Shown: in pieces, positions 1 to 9,123 of the stretch
Layout: the number at the start of each line of letters is the position of its first letter
Numbering within the stretch: the stretch's first letter is position 1
NCBI RefSeq assembly: GCF_016773205.1
Contig: NZ_JAETWB010000001.1
Span: forward strand, 992,001 to 1,056,000
Source of the DNA: Belnapia arida
Lineage (GTDB): Bacteria; Pseudomonadota; Alphaproteobacteria; Acetobacterales; Acetobacteraceae
Length of the DNA stretch: 64,000 nt
Reading direction: 5' to 3'
Notes under the pieces: model-generated
What the model saw: only the letters and a program-made list of their open reading frames with translations
Database searches by the model: none
What the model was told of the DNA's origin: nothing
Made by a program: the position numbers and the translations under genes

Positions 1-281
1 GCCCCGCCGAGCGCGCCGCCGTCATCGCGGCCGATGGCGAGGTGCTGCATCCGGGCCTCGGGCGCGAGGTTGCGGCGCCGGTATCGATCGCCTGGCGGCG
101 CATGCCGCGGGCGCGTGGCGCCTGGGCGGAGTGGACGGCGGAGCAGCGGCGCAGCCTCTACCCGCTGCTGCGCGCCCCGGAGGGCCCGTATCACTTCGCC
201 GGAGAATATCTCTCCTGGTTCACCGGCTGGCAGGAAGGCGCAGTGCTCTCCGCCTGGGCCGCACTGGAAGGGATGGCCTAG
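1..281 (+). CDS. Flavin amine oxidase, C-terminal fragment
   Basis: This is the last 92 codons or so of a gene that begins left of the window; the frame is open from base 3 to a TAG stop. The visible tail contains SIAWRRMPRARGAW, followed by FAGEYLSWFTGWQEGAVLSA. That is the FAD-pyrophosphate/active-site closing region of flavin monoamine oxidases (MAO/LAAO superfamily), in which a GxxxS..xGW.EGA.xSA motif sits near the C-terminus. The substrate cannot be told from the tail; L-amino acids or amines are the family norm. It converges on the minus-strand gene that follows, and the two stop codons overlap by a few bases. Confidence 0.75.
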   Translation, partial: PAERAAVIAADGEVLHPGLGREVAAPVSIAWRRMPRARGAWAEWTAEQRRSLYPLLRAPEGPYHFAGEYLSWFTGWQEGAVLSAWAALEGMA

Positions 282-1015
282 AAATCCACGCTGAGGATCA
301 CCTTGCCGAGCCAGCGGTCGCTCGCATGGGTCAGCCCGTGGCCGAGGCCGAAATGCACGGCGAAGCGGTTGCTGATCTTGATGTCCGTCGTGACGAAGAG
401 CTGATGCCCCTGCTGCGGCAATCCCTCGCCCCGGCTGATACGGCCGAAATCCATGTAGTGCTCCAGCCCGAGCCAGACGATCGGCGCCACCTGCCGCACG
501 CCGCGCACCGAGGGCACGAAGACCGGGCCGCCCTGGCCGAGCGGGAAAACCACGGACGGATTGAGGATGAGCTGCCAGGGCCCGCTGCGCATGTCGATGA
601 TGGGCCGCAAGGTCAAGGCCAGATTGGATTCGGCGAAGCGAGTCGACTGGTGGCCGATCTCGATATCCATGCCATAGGCAAAGGGCCGGGTGTCGGCGCC
701 CGGGCTGATGAAGCTGTTGCGCAGCTTGAACCCGCCGCCATAGGTGTCGCCGGAGAATTCGCGCGCGACCGGCAGCAGCAGCGCCACCTCGTGCCAGGGT
801 GCGGTGGCGAAGCCGAGCTCCGCCGTCGCCAGCAGCCCGTTGCGGGGCGCCCCGTCGCCGAGCCGGCCGCGGCGACCGGCATTGAAATGGATGTTGATGT
901 CGGGCACGCCCTGTTCGGCAATGCGCCCGTCATAAACCTGGAATTCGTCGAAGCCGGCGGCGCCGGCGGGCGACGCCAGCAGCAGCGCGGCGAGGGCGAG
1001 GGCAAGCCGCTTCAT
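278..1015 (-). CDS. Predicted secreted outer-membrane beta-barrel protein, unknown function
   Basis: A protein of 245 residues. I chose the ATG at 1015 because it gives a clean Sec signal peptide (MKRLALALAALLLASPAGAAG) and forms an ATGA overlap with the thioesterase upstream; an in-frame start nine codons earlier would spoil the signal. The mature part alternates short hydrophobic and polar strands with Gly/Asp turns and ends in an aromatic residue (VILSVDF), as outer-membrane barrels do. No named family is recognised. As the last gene downstream of hutI it could be a passenger of the hut operon or a porin-like accessory, but nothing in the sequence ties it to histidine. Confidence 0.6.
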   Translation of the reverse strand: MKRLALALAALLLASPAGAAGFDEFQVYDGRIAEQGVPDINIHFNAGRRGRLGDGAPRNGLLATAELGFATAPWHEVALLLPVAREFSGDTYGGGFKLRNSFISPGADTRPFAYGMDIEIGHQSTRFAESNLALTLRPIIDMRSGPWQLILNPSVVFPLGQGGPVFVPSVRGVRQVAPIVWLGLEHYMDFGRISRGEGLPQQGHQLFVTTDIKISNRFAVHFGLGHGLTHASDRWLGKVILSVDF

Positions 1016-1428
1016 CGCGCGGCCGGGGCGATCACCGCCCATGTCGTCGTCACATGCACGGCAACCTCCTCGCTGTCCTCCGCACGGATCATGATCTCGC
1101 CGAAGACCATGCGCCTGCCGCGCTTGACGAGCCGCGCCTCGGCCAGCACCGGGCCGCTGCCGGCGGGGCGGAGGAAATTCACCGTCATGGTGGATGTGAC
1201 GCTGTTATCGCGCCCGTCATTCACCGAGAGCAGCGCCGCCCACATGGCCACATCCGCAAGCCCCATCAGCGCCGGGCCGGAGAGCGTGTCGCCCGGCCGC
1301 AGCAGCCGCGCCGAGGCGGGCAGGCGCAGCAGGGCGCGGCCGCCCTCGGCCTCGAGCAATTCGACGCCCCAGTCCTCGGCGAGCGGCACGCCGCGACGGA
1401 TCACGGCGAGCATGGTGTCGAGATCCAT
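1012..1428 (-). CDS. PaaI-family hotdog-fold thioesterase
   Basis: A protein of 138 residues with the PaaI/YbgC-like 4HBT layout: an N-terminal helix, GDTLSGPALMGLADVAMWAAL (the hotdog helix with the usual catalytic Asp region), then TSTMTVNFLRPAGSGPVLAEARLVKRGRR in the beta-sheet. The family hydrolyses acyl-CoA thioesters, often phenylacetyl-CoA type. Its start abuts the stop of hutI (shared base 1428) and its stop overlaps the next start, so it is translated within the hut operon. A role in histidine catabolism is not known for this family; co-transcription is what the sequence shows. Confidence 0.8.
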   Translation of the reverse strand: MDLDTMLAVIRRGVPLAEDWGVELLEAEGGRALLRLPASARLLRPGDTLSGPALMGLADVAMWAALLSVNDGRDNSVTSTMTVNFLRPAGSGPVLAEARLVKRGRRMVFGEIMIRAEDSEEVAVHVTTTWAVIAPAAR

Positions 1429-2612
1429 CAGCGTCCTTCCAGCACGCGGCCGATACAGGGATTGCGGCCCATCCAGTAGCAGAGCTCCGCCGGCCGGGCG
1501 ATGCGATAGAGCGCGAGGTCGCAGCGCAGCCCCGGCGCCAGCCGCCCTCGGTCATCGAGCCCCAGCGCCGCCGCCGCCTCGACCGTCGCGCCGCGCAGCG
1601 CCTCGGTGACTGTGAGGCGATAGAGCGTGCAGGCGAGGTTCAGCATCAGCAGCAGGGAGAGGGCAGGGGAGGAGCCCGGATTCATGTCCGTGCTGACCGC
1701 CATCCGTACCCCCGCCGCCCGCATCGCGCCGATATCGGGGATGCGCGTCTCGCGGAGGAAGAGCGTCGCCCCCGGCAGCAGCACGGCGACCGTCCCGGCC
1801 CGTCCCATGGCAGTGAGCCCTGCCGCATTCGCATGCTCCAGGTGATCGACCGAGAGCGCGCCGCATTCCGCGCCGAGCGCCGCGCTGCCCATGTCGCCAT
1901 GCTGGTCGCCATGCAGCTTCACCGGCAGCCCGGCACGCCGGGCGGCGCCGATCACCAGCCTCGCATCCTCGCTGTCGAAAGCGAGCGGATCGTGGAAGAT
2001 ATCGACCGCATCGGCGAGGCCCTGGGCCGCGGGCACCATCGCCTCGGCGACGAGGCGCGCATACTCGGCCCGGCGGCCGGCGAATTCCGGCGGCACCGCA
2101 TGCGCCGCGAGCAGCGTCGTCCGCACCACGACGGGCAGCGCCTCGGCCAGGCGCCGGGCGGCGCGGAGCTGGCGCAGCTCCGCCTCCTGCTCCAGCCCAT
2201 AGCCGGACTTGATCTCGATGGTGGTGACGCCCTCCGCCATCAGCGCCTCGGCGCGCGGCAGGGCGACCGCGAGCAGCTCCTCCTCGCCCGCCGCCCGCGT
2301 CGCGCGGACGGTCGAGAGGATGCCGCCACCCTCCTTCAGGATCGCCTGATAATCCTCGCCGGCAAGCCGCCGCTCGAACTCGTCCGCGCGGTCGCCGCCG
2401 AAGACGAGATGCGTGTGGCAGTCGATCAACCCGGGCAGGATCCAGGCGCCGCCGCAATCCGTGGTCTCGATCCCGCCGGCGGGCAAGGCGGCACGGGGTC
2501 CCAGCCAGGCGATGCGGCCGTCCTTCGCGGCGATCGCACCGTCCTCGACGAGGCCGAGATCTGTGCCCTGCATCGTCGCCAGGTGGGCGTTCAGCCAGAC
2601 GCGGTCGAACAT
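1428..2612 (-). CDS. hutI: Imidazolonepropionase
   Basis: A protein of 394 residues, normal for HutI. This amidohydrolase hydrolyses 4-imidazolone-5-propionate to N-formimidoyl-glutamate, the third step of histidine degradation. The metal-binding HTH motif is at H66/H68 (GLIDCHTHLVFGG), followed by the HutI-typical FERRLAGEDY and GGGILSTVRATR segments, then HGDQ and VAVSTDMNPGSS with the late metal Asp. The ATG follows the hutH stop directly (they share base 2612), indicating translational coupling in hutU-hutH-hutI. The substrate comes from HutU and the product feeds HutF, encoded on the other strand at 7733-9091. Confidence 0.97.
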   Translation of the reverse strand: MFDRVWLNAHLATMQGTDLGLVEDGAIAAKDGRIAWLGPRAALPAGGIETTDCGGAWILPGLIDCHTHLVFGGDRADEFERRLAGEDYQAILKEGGGILSTVRATRAAGEEELLAVALPRAEALMAEGVTTIEIKSGYGLEQEAELRQLRAARRLAEALPVVVRTTLLAAHAVPPEFAGRRAEYARLVAEAMVPAAQGLADAVDIFHDPLAFDSEDARLVIGAARRAGLPVKLHGDQHGDMGSAALGAECGALSVDHLEHANAAGLTAMGRAGTVAVLLPGATLFLRETRIPDIGAMRAAGVRMAVSTDMNPGSSPALSLLLMLNLACTLYRLTVTEALRGATVEAAAALGLDDRGRLAPGLRCDLALYRIARPAELCYWMGRNPCIGRVLEGR

Positions 2613-4111
2613 CAGGCGATCTCTACCAGGTCGGCGAAACGGCCGCGCTCGACCAGCGCCTTCACGGCGGCAATGTCGGGCGCCATGGCGCGGTCCGCAT
2701 CCCAGGCGGCGGCGGCGCCCCGCACCAGCCCATGCGCCGCCTCAATCGAGGCGGCGCTTTGCAGCGGGCGGTGGAATTCGAGTCCCTGCGCCGCGGCCAG
2801 CAACTCGATCGAGAGGATGCCGGCCAGGTTGTCCGCCATGTCATGCAGGCGGAGCGCGGCGCCGGTCGCCATGCTGACATGGTCCTCCTGATTGGCGCTG
2901 GTCGGGATGCTGTCGGTGCTGCGCGGCACGGCCAGTGCGCGGTTCTCCGCAGTGAGCGCGGCGGCCGTGACCTGCGCGATCATGAAGCCGGAATTCACGC
3001 CGCCGTCGCGAACGAGGAAGGCCGGCAGGCCGGACAGCACCGGGTCGGTCAACAGGGCAATGCGCCGCTCGCTGATGGTGCCGAGTTCGGCGAGCGCCAG
3101 CGCCATGGTATCGGCGGCGAAGGCCACCGGTTCCGCATGGAAATTGCCGCCCGAAAGCACCTCGCCATCGATGACCAGCGGATTGTCGGTGACGGCGTTG
3201 GCCTCGCGCTCCAGTACTGCTGCGGCCTGCGCGAGCAGATCGAGGCAGGCGCCGGCGACCTGCGGTTGGCAGCGCAGCGAATAGGGGTCCTGCACGCGCG
3301 GGTCGCCCTCGCGGTGGCTCTCGCGGATCTGGCTGCCGGCGAGCAGGTCGCGCAGCGCCGCCGCCACGCGGATCTGTCCCGGCTGGCCGCGCAGCGCATG
3401 GATGCGTGCATCGAAGGGCGTGTCGCTGCCGCGTGCCGCATCGACCGACATGGCGCCGGCAACGAGCGCTGTCCGCAGCAGATCCTCCGCGGCGAAGAGG
3501 CCGGCAAGCGCCAGCGCGGTGCTTACCTGCGTGCCGTTGAGCAGCGCCAGCCCCTCCTTCGGGCCGAGGGCGAAGGGCGCGAGCCCAGCCGCCGAGAGGG
3601 CCTCCGGCCCTCGCAGGATTCGCTCGCCCTGGAAGGCCTCGCCCTCGCCGATCAGCAGCAGTGCCATATGGGCGAGCGGTGCCAGGTCACCCGACGCGCC
3701 GACCGAGCCGCGGGCCGGGATGGCGGGCAGGATATCGGCCGCGAGCAGGGCCAGCAGCGCCTCGATCACCGCCGGCCGGATGGCAGAGGCGCCGCGCGCC
3801 AGCGAGGCCGCCTTCAGCCCGAGCACCAGCCGCACCACCGGCGCCGGCAGCAGCGGTCCGGTGCCGGCGGCGTGGCTGCGGAGCAGGTTCAGCTGCAACT
3901 GGGCGAGCTGCGCCGGGCCGATCCGCGTGCCGGCCAGCTTGCCGAAGCCGGTATTGACGCCGTAGAGCGCCTCCCCGGTGGCCAGCCGGGTCTCGAGCGC
4001 GGTGACGCTCGCCTGCGCCACCGCCTGCCAGCCAGGGGAGAGCGTGAGTGCCTCGCCCTGCATCACCGCCCGCCACTGGCCGAGCCTGGCCTCGCCCGGA
4101 ATGACCGTCAT
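2612..4111 (-). CDS. hutH: Histidine ammonia-lyase (histidase)
   Basis: A protein of 499 residues, typical of HutH. It deaminates L-histidine to urocanate and ammonia. The MIO prosthetic group would form from Ala139-Ser140-Gly141 in [28 protein letters not shown] near residues 50-60 and [15 protein letters not shown] are the other signature stretches; [14 protein letters not shown] and [14 protein letters not shown] line the active site. The gap to hutU is only 18 bases, so the three hut genes form an operon read hutU-hutH-hutI. No hutC repressor or histidine permease gene is seen in the window, so control must come from elsewhere. Confidence 0.98.
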   Translation of the reverse strand: MTVIPGEARLGQWRAVMQGEALTLSPGWQAVAQASVTALETRLATGEALYGVNTGFGKLAGTRIGPAQLAQLQLNLLRSHAAGTGPLLPAPVVRLVLGLKAASLARGASAIRPAVIEALLALLAADILPAIPARGSVGASGDLAPLAHMALLLIGEGEAFQGERILRGPEALSAAGLAPFALGPKEGLALLNGTQVSTALALAGLFAAEDLLRTALVAGAMSVDAARGSDTPFDARIHALRGQPGQIRVAAALRDLLAGSQIRESHREGDPRVQDPYSLRCQPQVAGACLDLLAQAAAVLEREANAVTDNPLVIDGEVLSGGNFHAEPVAFAADTMALALAELGTISERRIALLTDPVLSGLPAFLVRDGGVNSGFMIAQVTAAALTAENRALAVPRSTDSIPTSANQEDHVSMATGAALRLHDMADNLAGILSIELLAAAQGLEFHRPLQSAASIEAAHGLVRGAAAAWDADRAMAPDIAAVKALVERGRFADLVEIA

Positions 4112-4129
4112 CGTCCCTCCTTCGGCGGA

Positions 4130-5806
4130 TCAGCCCAGGCCCGGCAGGTCGAGCCCATGCTCCCGCGCGCAGTCGATGGCGATCTCGTAGCCCGCATCGG
4201 CATGGCGCATCACCCCCGTCGCGGGGTCGTTCCACAACACGCGCTTCAGCCGCCGCGCCGCATCCGCCGTGCCGTCGCAGACGATGACCATCCCCGCATG
4301 CTGGCTGAAACCCATCCCCACGCCGCCGCCATGATGCAGCGAGACCCATGTGGCGCCGGAGGCCGTGTTGAGCAGCGCATTCAGCAGCGGCCAGTCGGAG
4401 ACGGCGTCCGAGCCGTCCCGCATCGCCTCCGTCTCGCGGTTGGGCGAGGCGACGCTGCCGGAATCCAGATGGTCCCGCCCGATGACGACGGGCCCGATCT
4501 CGCCCCGCGCCACCATCTCGTTGAAGGCGAGGCCGAGCCGGTCCCGCTGGCCGAGCCCGACCCAGCAGATCCGCGCCGGCAGGCCCTGGAAGCTGATCCG
4601 CGCGCGCGCCATGTCGAGCCAGCGATGCAGGTGCGGATCGTCCGGGATCAGCTCCCGCACCTTGGCGTCCGTCCTGTAGATGTCCTCCGGGTCGCCGGAG
4701 AGTGCCGCCCAGCGGAAGGGACCGATGCCGCGGCAGAAGAGCGGCCGGATATAGGCCGGCACGAAACCGGGGAAGCCGAAGGCGTCCGCCAGCCCCTCCT
4801 CCTTCGCCATCTGCCGGATGTTGTTGCCGTAATCGAGCACCTTGGCGCCCATCCGCTGGAAGTCGAGCATCGCCTGCACATGCCCCACCATGCTGCGCCG
4901 CGCGGCGGCGGCGACGGCGGCCGGGTCGCTCTCCCGCTTCGCCGCCCATTCCGCCAGCGTCCAGCCGGCCGGCAGGTAGCCATTGGCGGGATCGTGCGCC
5001 GAGGTCTGGTCGGTGACGATGTCCGGCACGACGCCGCGGCGGACCAGCTCCGGGAAGATCTCCGCCGCGTTGCCGAGCAGCCCGACGCTGATCGCGCGGC
5101 GCTCCGCGCAGGCGGTGCGGATCATGGCCAGCGCCTCATCGAGGTTGTCCGCCCGGTGGTCGAGATACTTCGTCTCCAGCCGCTTCTCAATGGAGGAGGG
5201 CTGGCATTCGACGGCAAGGACGGAAGCGCCGGCGAAGACGCCCGCCAGCGGCTGCGCCCCGCCCATGCCACCGAGTCCGCCGGTCAGGATCCAGCGGCCC
5301 GCGAGGTCGCCGCCGAAATGCTGCCGCCCCGCCTCGGCGAAGGTCTCGTAGGTGCCCTGCACGATGCCCTGGCTGCCGATATAGATCCAGGAGCCGGCCG
5401 TCATCTGGCCGTACATCATGAGCCCCTTGCGGTCGAGCTCCGAGAAATGCTCCCAGCTCGCCCAGCGCGGCACCAGGTTGCTGTTGGCGATGAGCACGCG
5501 CGGCGCATCCGCGTGGGTCTCGAAGACGCCGACCGGCTTGCCGGACTGCACCAGCAGCGTCTGGTCCTCGCGCAGGCGGCGCAGGACCTCGACGATGCGC
5601 TCGTAGCTGGCCCAGTCGCGCGCGGCGCGGCCGATGCCGCCATAGACGACGAGCTCGCCCGGGCGCTCCGCGACCTCGGCATCGAGGTTGTTCATCAGCA
5701 TCCGCAACGGCGCTTCCGTCGTCCAGTGCAGGGCGGAGCGTTCGAGCCCGCGCGGCGCGCGGATCGCGGGGGAATTGCGGAGCCGGGAGTTCGCCAGGTC
5801 GGTCAT
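4130..5806 (-). CDS. hutU: Urocanate hydratase (urocanase)
   Basis: A protein of 558 residues; family members are usually 550-560. It hydrates urocanate to 4-imidazolone-5-propionate using tightly bound NAD as electrophile. I chose the ATG at 5806 because the protein then opens [15 protein letters not shown], as HutU proteins do, although the ribosome-binding site is poor and the frame stays open for another 115 codons upstream. Visible signatures are [36 protein letters not shown] (NAD-binding glycines) and [16 protein letters not shown]; the conserved Cys region lies in [22 protein letters not shown] (split here only for reading). It is the first gene of the hut operon. Confidence 0.97.
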   Translation of the reverse strand: MTDLANSRLRNSPAIRAPRGLERSALHWTTEAPLRMLMNNLDAEVAERPGELVVYGGIGRAARDWASYERIVEVLRRLREDQTLLVQSGKPVGVFETHADAPRVLIANSNLVPRWASWEHFSELDRKGLMMYGQMTAGSWIYIGSQGIVQGTYETFAEAGRQHFGGDLAGRWILTGGLGGMGGAQPLAGVFAGASVLAVECQPSSIEKRLETKYLDHRADNLDEALAMIRTACAERRAISVGLLGNAAEIFPELVRRGVVPDIVTDQTSAHDPANGYLPAGWTLAEWAAKRESDPAAVAAAARRSMVGHVQAMLDFQRMGAKVLDYGNNIRQMAKEEGLADAFGFPGFVPAYIRPLFCRGIGPFRWAALSGDPEDIYRTDAKVRELIPDDPHLHRWLDMARARISFQGLPARICWVGLGQRDRLGLAFNEMVARGEIGPVVIGRDHLDSGSVASPNRETEAMRDGSDAVSDWPLLNALLNTASGATWVSLHHGGGVGMGFSQHAGMVIVCDGTADAARRLKRVLWNDPATGVMRHADAGYEIAIDCAREHGLDLPGLG

Positions 5807-6020
5807 TGCCCGATGATAAGCTGATCGGTCCTCCACGTCAGCCATCGCACGGCACGCAGCCCCGGCTTCGCCGGCGAAGATGTGCCCTGCCTCGCGCCGC
5901 AGGCGATCTGCGCCCTCGTGTTCCAAGGTAGCGAGGCAAGACGCCATCTCGGCATCGGCCCGATCCTGACCGCCTTCCCGGTCGGGCTGGCCGACCCGGC
6001 CAAAGGCGCAAGCGCAGCAT
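5807..6020. other. Intergenic region upstream of hutU
   Basis: 214 bases between the hutU start and the end of the PAP2 gene, both on the minus strand. It should hold the hut operon promoter, reading leftward. I see no convincing sigma-70 boxes and no clear HutC-type palindrome. A short GC hairpin (CCGGC-TTC-GCCGG) lies near 5861-5873 and may end the PAP2 transcript. Confidence 0.4.
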
Positions 6021-6719
6021 TCACCGATTGGGAAAGATCCGTCTGGCGAGATCCAGCAGCAGCCAGCAGCCCATCGCCCAGGCCGCGCCGAGGCACCAGC
6101 CAGCCAGCACGTCGCTCGGCCAATGCACGCCGAGATAGACCCGGCTGCCACCGACCACCAGCGTCAGCAGCACCGCGGCGGCGAGGATGTAGCCGCGCTC
6201 CCGCCGCCGCTCCGTCCCCCCGGCCAGCAGCGCGCCGAGGGTGAGGAAGCCGACGGCCGAGAGCATGGCATGGCCGCTCGGGAAGCTGCTGGTCCCGACT
6301 TCGACCAGATGCGCGACGAGGCTTGGCCGCGGCCGGTCGAAGCCGCGCTTCAGCAGGGTGTTCAGCAACAGCCCTCCGGGCAGGGCGATGAACAGCAGGG
6401 TGACCGAGCGCCAGCGCCGCCGCAGCGCCAGCCAGCCGAGCGCCAGCAGCGAGAGCAGGCCGAGGACGGGGATGCCGCCGAGCGCGGTGAGGTCGCGCAT
6501 CGTCAGCTCGAGCCAGGGCGGGCCGAGCGGGTCTGCCGGGTCGGCCGGGTTCCGCAGAGCCAGCAGCACGGCCTCGTCGATATGGCGGCCTTCGCCCTCC
6601 AGTACTTCCATCAGCTCGAGGAAGCCGAACAACCCGCCGGCGCAGACTGCGAGCGCCAGGACCGGCGCCAATTGGCCGAAGCGCAGGGGCAGGGGGCGGG
6701 GTTCGGCGGGATCGGGCAT
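6021..6719 (-). CDS. PAP2-superfamily membrane phosphatase
   Basis: A protein of 232 residues with five to six predicted transmembrane helices. All three parts of the phosphatase signature are present: K124-[12 protein letters not shown] (147-150) and [12 protein letters not shown] (192-203), which supply the Lys, Arg and His residues that bind and attack the phosphate. Such enzymes dephosphorylate phosphatidic acid, undecaprenyl pyrophosphate or phosphatidylglycerol phosphate. Its start faces the divergent lipid-kinase-like gene at 6813. A phosphatidate phosphatase next to a diacylglycerol kinase-like gene would be an opposed pair; this pairing is an inference from position. Confidence 0.9.
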   Translation of the reverse strand: MPDPAEPRPLPLRFGQLAPVLALAVCAGGLFGFLELMEVLEGEGRHIDEAVLLALRNPADPADPLGPPWLELTMRDLTALGGIPVLGLLSLLALGWLALRRRWRSVTLLFIALPGGLLLNTLLKRGFDRPRPSLVAHLVEVGTSSFPSGHAMLSAVGFLTLGALLAGGTERRRERGYILAAAVLLTLVVGGSRVYLGVHWPSDVLAGWCLGAAWAMGCWLLLDLARRIFPNR

Positions 6720-6812
6720 GCGGCATCGTTCCGTGATATCGATGCGCAGGCAACCTCCGGCCGCTTCGCCGGTTGCATCGCCGCAACAGGTCGAAGCCGG
6801 GACATTCCGCTA

Positions 6813-7715
6813 ATGCAGGACCAGGGCCGTGCTCTGCTGATCGTGAACCGCCAAGCGCGCCGAGGCGCCGAGGCGGCGGAGGCAGCGCATGACGCGCTGG
6901 AAATGGCGGGCCTCGCCGTCGCCCGCTTTGAAACGCCCTCGGGCATGTCCTGCGCCGAAGCCGTCACCGCCGGCCTCGGCCGCTACGGGACCGGGGAGGG
7001 GGGGATCGACCGCATCGTCATCGGCGGCGGCGACGGCACACTGAACGCTGCAATTCCCGGCCTGCAGGAGGCGGGGCTGCCCTTCGGCATCCTCCCCCTC
7101 GGCACGGCGAACGACCTGGCGCGCAGCCTCGGCATCCCGCTTGAACTGGAGGCGGCGGCGCAGGTCATCGCCACGGAGCAGCCGCGCCCGGTCGATCTCG
7201 GCGAGGTCAACGGGCACCGCTACTTCAACGTTGCCAGCGTCGGCTTCAGCGCCGAACTGGCGGGCGAGCTGAAGGCCGAGGCGAAGCAGCGCTGGGGCAC
7301 CTTCGGCTATGGCATCGCCGCCTTCCGCCTGCTGCGCCGCGCCCGGCCCTTTACCGCGACGCTGATCCATGACGGCCAGGTACGCCGGGTGAAGACCATC
7401 CAGGTCTCGGTCGGCAACGGCCGGCACTACGGCGGCGGAATGACCATCGCCGAGGATGCGCGGCCGGATGACGGCCTCTTCGACGTCTACAGCCTCGAGG
7501 TCGCGCATTGGTGGCGGCTGGTGGCGCTGATTCCCTGGCTGCGCAGCGGCACCCAGGGCCGCTGGCACGATGTCCGCGCCTTCCGCACCACGGCGCTGGA
7601 GCTCAGGACGCGAAAGCCCCGGCCGGTCAACACGGATGGCGAGCTGACGACGCATACGCCGGCCGTCTTCCGCCTGCACCGTGCCGCGCTCCGGGTCTTC
7701 GCGCCGCCGGGGTGA
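6813..7715 (+). CDS. YegS/DagK-type lipid kinase (diacylglycerol kinase catalytic domain)
   Basis: A protein of 300 residues; bacterial DagK/YegS enzymes are about 300. The nucleotide-binding signature is at 71-78 (GGGDGTLN), followed by PLGTANDLARSLGIP, both diagnostic of the DAGK catalytic domain, and GGGMTIAEDARPDDGLFDVY near residue 210 in the C-terminal beta-sandwich. The reaction is ATP-dependent phosphorylation of a lipid hydroxyl (diacylglycerol, phosphatidylglycerol or a sphingoid base). I chose the ATG at 6813; the frame is open far upstream, but that stretch is antisense to the PAP2 gene. hutF follows 17 bases downstream. Confidence 0.9.
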   Translation: MQDQGRALLIVNRQARRGAEAAEAAHDALEMAGLAVARFETPSGMSCAEAVTAGLGRYGTGEGGIDRIVIGGGDGTLNAAIPGLQEAGLPFGILPLGTANDLARSLGIPLELEAAAQVIATEQPRPVDLGEVNGHRYFNVASVGFSAELAGELKAEAKQRWGTFGYGIAAFRLLRRARPFTATLIHDGQVRRVKTIQVSVGNGRHYGGGMTIAEDARPDDGLFDVYSLEVAHWWRLVALIPWLRSGTQGRWHDVRAFRTTALELRTRKPRPVNTDGELTTHTPAVFRLHRAALRVFAPPG

Positions 7716-7732
7716 GGAGCCATGATGCGCCG

Positions 7733-9091
7733 ATGCCCGACTTTCACGCTCCCGCCGCCCTGCTGCCCGATGGATGGGCGGCGGATGTCCTGGTCACCGC
7801 CGATGCCGCCGGCACCATCACCGCCGTCACCCCCGGCGCGGCGCCGGGCGGGGCGCGGCGGCTGCGCGGGGCGCTGATCCCCGGCCTGCCGAACCTCCAT
7901 TCCCACAGCTTCCAGCGTGCTATGGCGGGGGCGACCGAACGGCGCAGCCCGGAGGGGCAGGACAGCTTCTGGTCCTGGCGCGAGGTGATGTACCGCTTCG
8001 GCGAGCGCCTCGGCCCGGAGGAGGCGGAGGCGATTGCTGCACAACTTCAGGTGGAGTTGCTGGAGGGCGGCTTCACCAGCCTCGCCGAATTCCACTACCT
8101 GCACCACCAGCCGGACGGGACGCCTTATACCGAACCGGCCGAGATGGCGCTGCGCAACCTCGCCGCCGCCCGCCGCACCGGCATTGGGCTGACCCTGCTG
8201 CCGGTGCTCTACCGGCATGGCGGCATTTTCGGCCGCCCTTCTGCGCCGGGGCAGCGGCGCTTCCTCAACGACCCCGATGCCTATCTGCGAATCGTCGAGG
8301 CCTGCCGCATGGCCATGGGCGACGACCCGCAGGCGGCGGTCGGCCTCGCCCCGCACAGCCTGCGCGCGGTGACGCCCGAGATGCTTGCAACGGTTGCGGC
8401 TGAGCCAGGGCCGTTGCACATCCATATCGCCGAGCAGCAGCGCGAGGTGGCGGAATGCCTGCTCGCCACCGGCGCCCGCCCGGTGCAATGGCTGCTCGAC
8501 AACGCGCCGGTCGATGGGCGCTGGTGCCTGATCCACGCCACCCATATGAACCCTGCCGAGACGGCGGCGCTGGCCGCGACCGGCGCCGTCGCCGGCCTCT
8601 GCCCGACCACCGAGGCCTCGCTCGGCGACGGCTTCTTTCCGCTGCCCGCCTGGCTCGCCGCCGGTGGCCGGTTCGGGGTTGGCACCGACAGCCATGTCGG
8701 CACCGCCGCCCGCGACGAGCTCCGCCTGCTGGAGACCGGCCAGCGCCTTCTGCTGCAGTCCCGCGCCGTCGCCGCGAGCGAGGCGCTGCCGCATCCCGGC
8801 CGCTTCCTGCTGAAAGGCGCGCTGTCCGGCGGCGCCACCGCCTGCGGCCGCCCCATCGGCGCCATCGCCCCCGCCCGCCGCTGCGACCTGGTGGAACTCG
8901 ATACGGACCATCCGTCGCTCGTCGGACATTCGGGCGACGGCCGGCTCGATGCCTGGGTCTTCTCCGGCGCGGCCAACCCCATCCGCACCGTCATCGTCGG
9001 CGGCAGGACCGTCGTGGAAGCCGGCCGCCACATTGCCGGCGAGGCGATCGCCGCCGCCTACGGGCAGGTTATGCACCGCCTCCTGGCCTGA
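7733..9091 (+). CDS. hutF: Formimidoylglutamate deiminase
   Basis: A protein of 452 residues, typical of HutF. This zinc amidohydrolase converts N-formimidoyl-glutamate to N-formyl-glutamate and ammonia, the branch of histidine degradation that needs a later N-formylglutamate amidohydrolase (HutG), which is not in the window. H55 and H57 (LPNLHSHSFQRAM) bind metal. Other marks are FWSWREVMYRF, FTSLAEFHYLHHQPDG, LHIHIAEQQREV, CLIHATHM and GVGTDSHV. The ATG at 7733 follows a GAGGAG-like site. It lies on the opposite strand from hutUHI and 2 kb away, behind a lipid kinase, so it must have separate transcription. Confidence 0.96.
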   Translation: MPDFHAPAALLPDGWAADVLVTADAAGTITAVTPGAAPGGARRLRGALIPGLPNLHSHSFQRAMAGATERRSPEGQDSFWSWREVMYRFGERLGPEEAEAIAAQLQVELLEGGFTSLAEFHYLHHQPDGTPYTEPAEMALRNLAAARRTGIGLTLLPVLYRHGGIFGRPSAPGQRRFLNDPDAYLRIVEACRMAMGDDPQAAVGLAPHSLRAVTPEMLATVAAEPGPLHIHIAEQQREVAECLLATGARPVQWLLDNAPVDGRWCLIHATHMNPAETAALAATGAVAGLCPTTEASLGDGFFPLPAWLAAGGRFGVGTDSHVGTAARDELRLLETGQRLLLQSRAVAASEALPHPGRFLLKGALSGGATACGRPIGAIAPARRCDLVELDTDHPSLVGHSGDGRLDAWVFSGAANPIRTVIVGGRTVVEAGRHIAGEAIAAAYGQVMHRLLA

Positions 9092-9123
9092 CGTTCCGGG
9101 TCCGCGACCCCATTTGATGGGGG

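Noticed and set aside
2732-5824. A plus-strand open frame of about 1,000 codons across hutH and hutU
   Set aside because: It is antisense to two certain genes, rich in Arg/Gln/Gly/His as GC-rich shadow frames are, and shows no domain.
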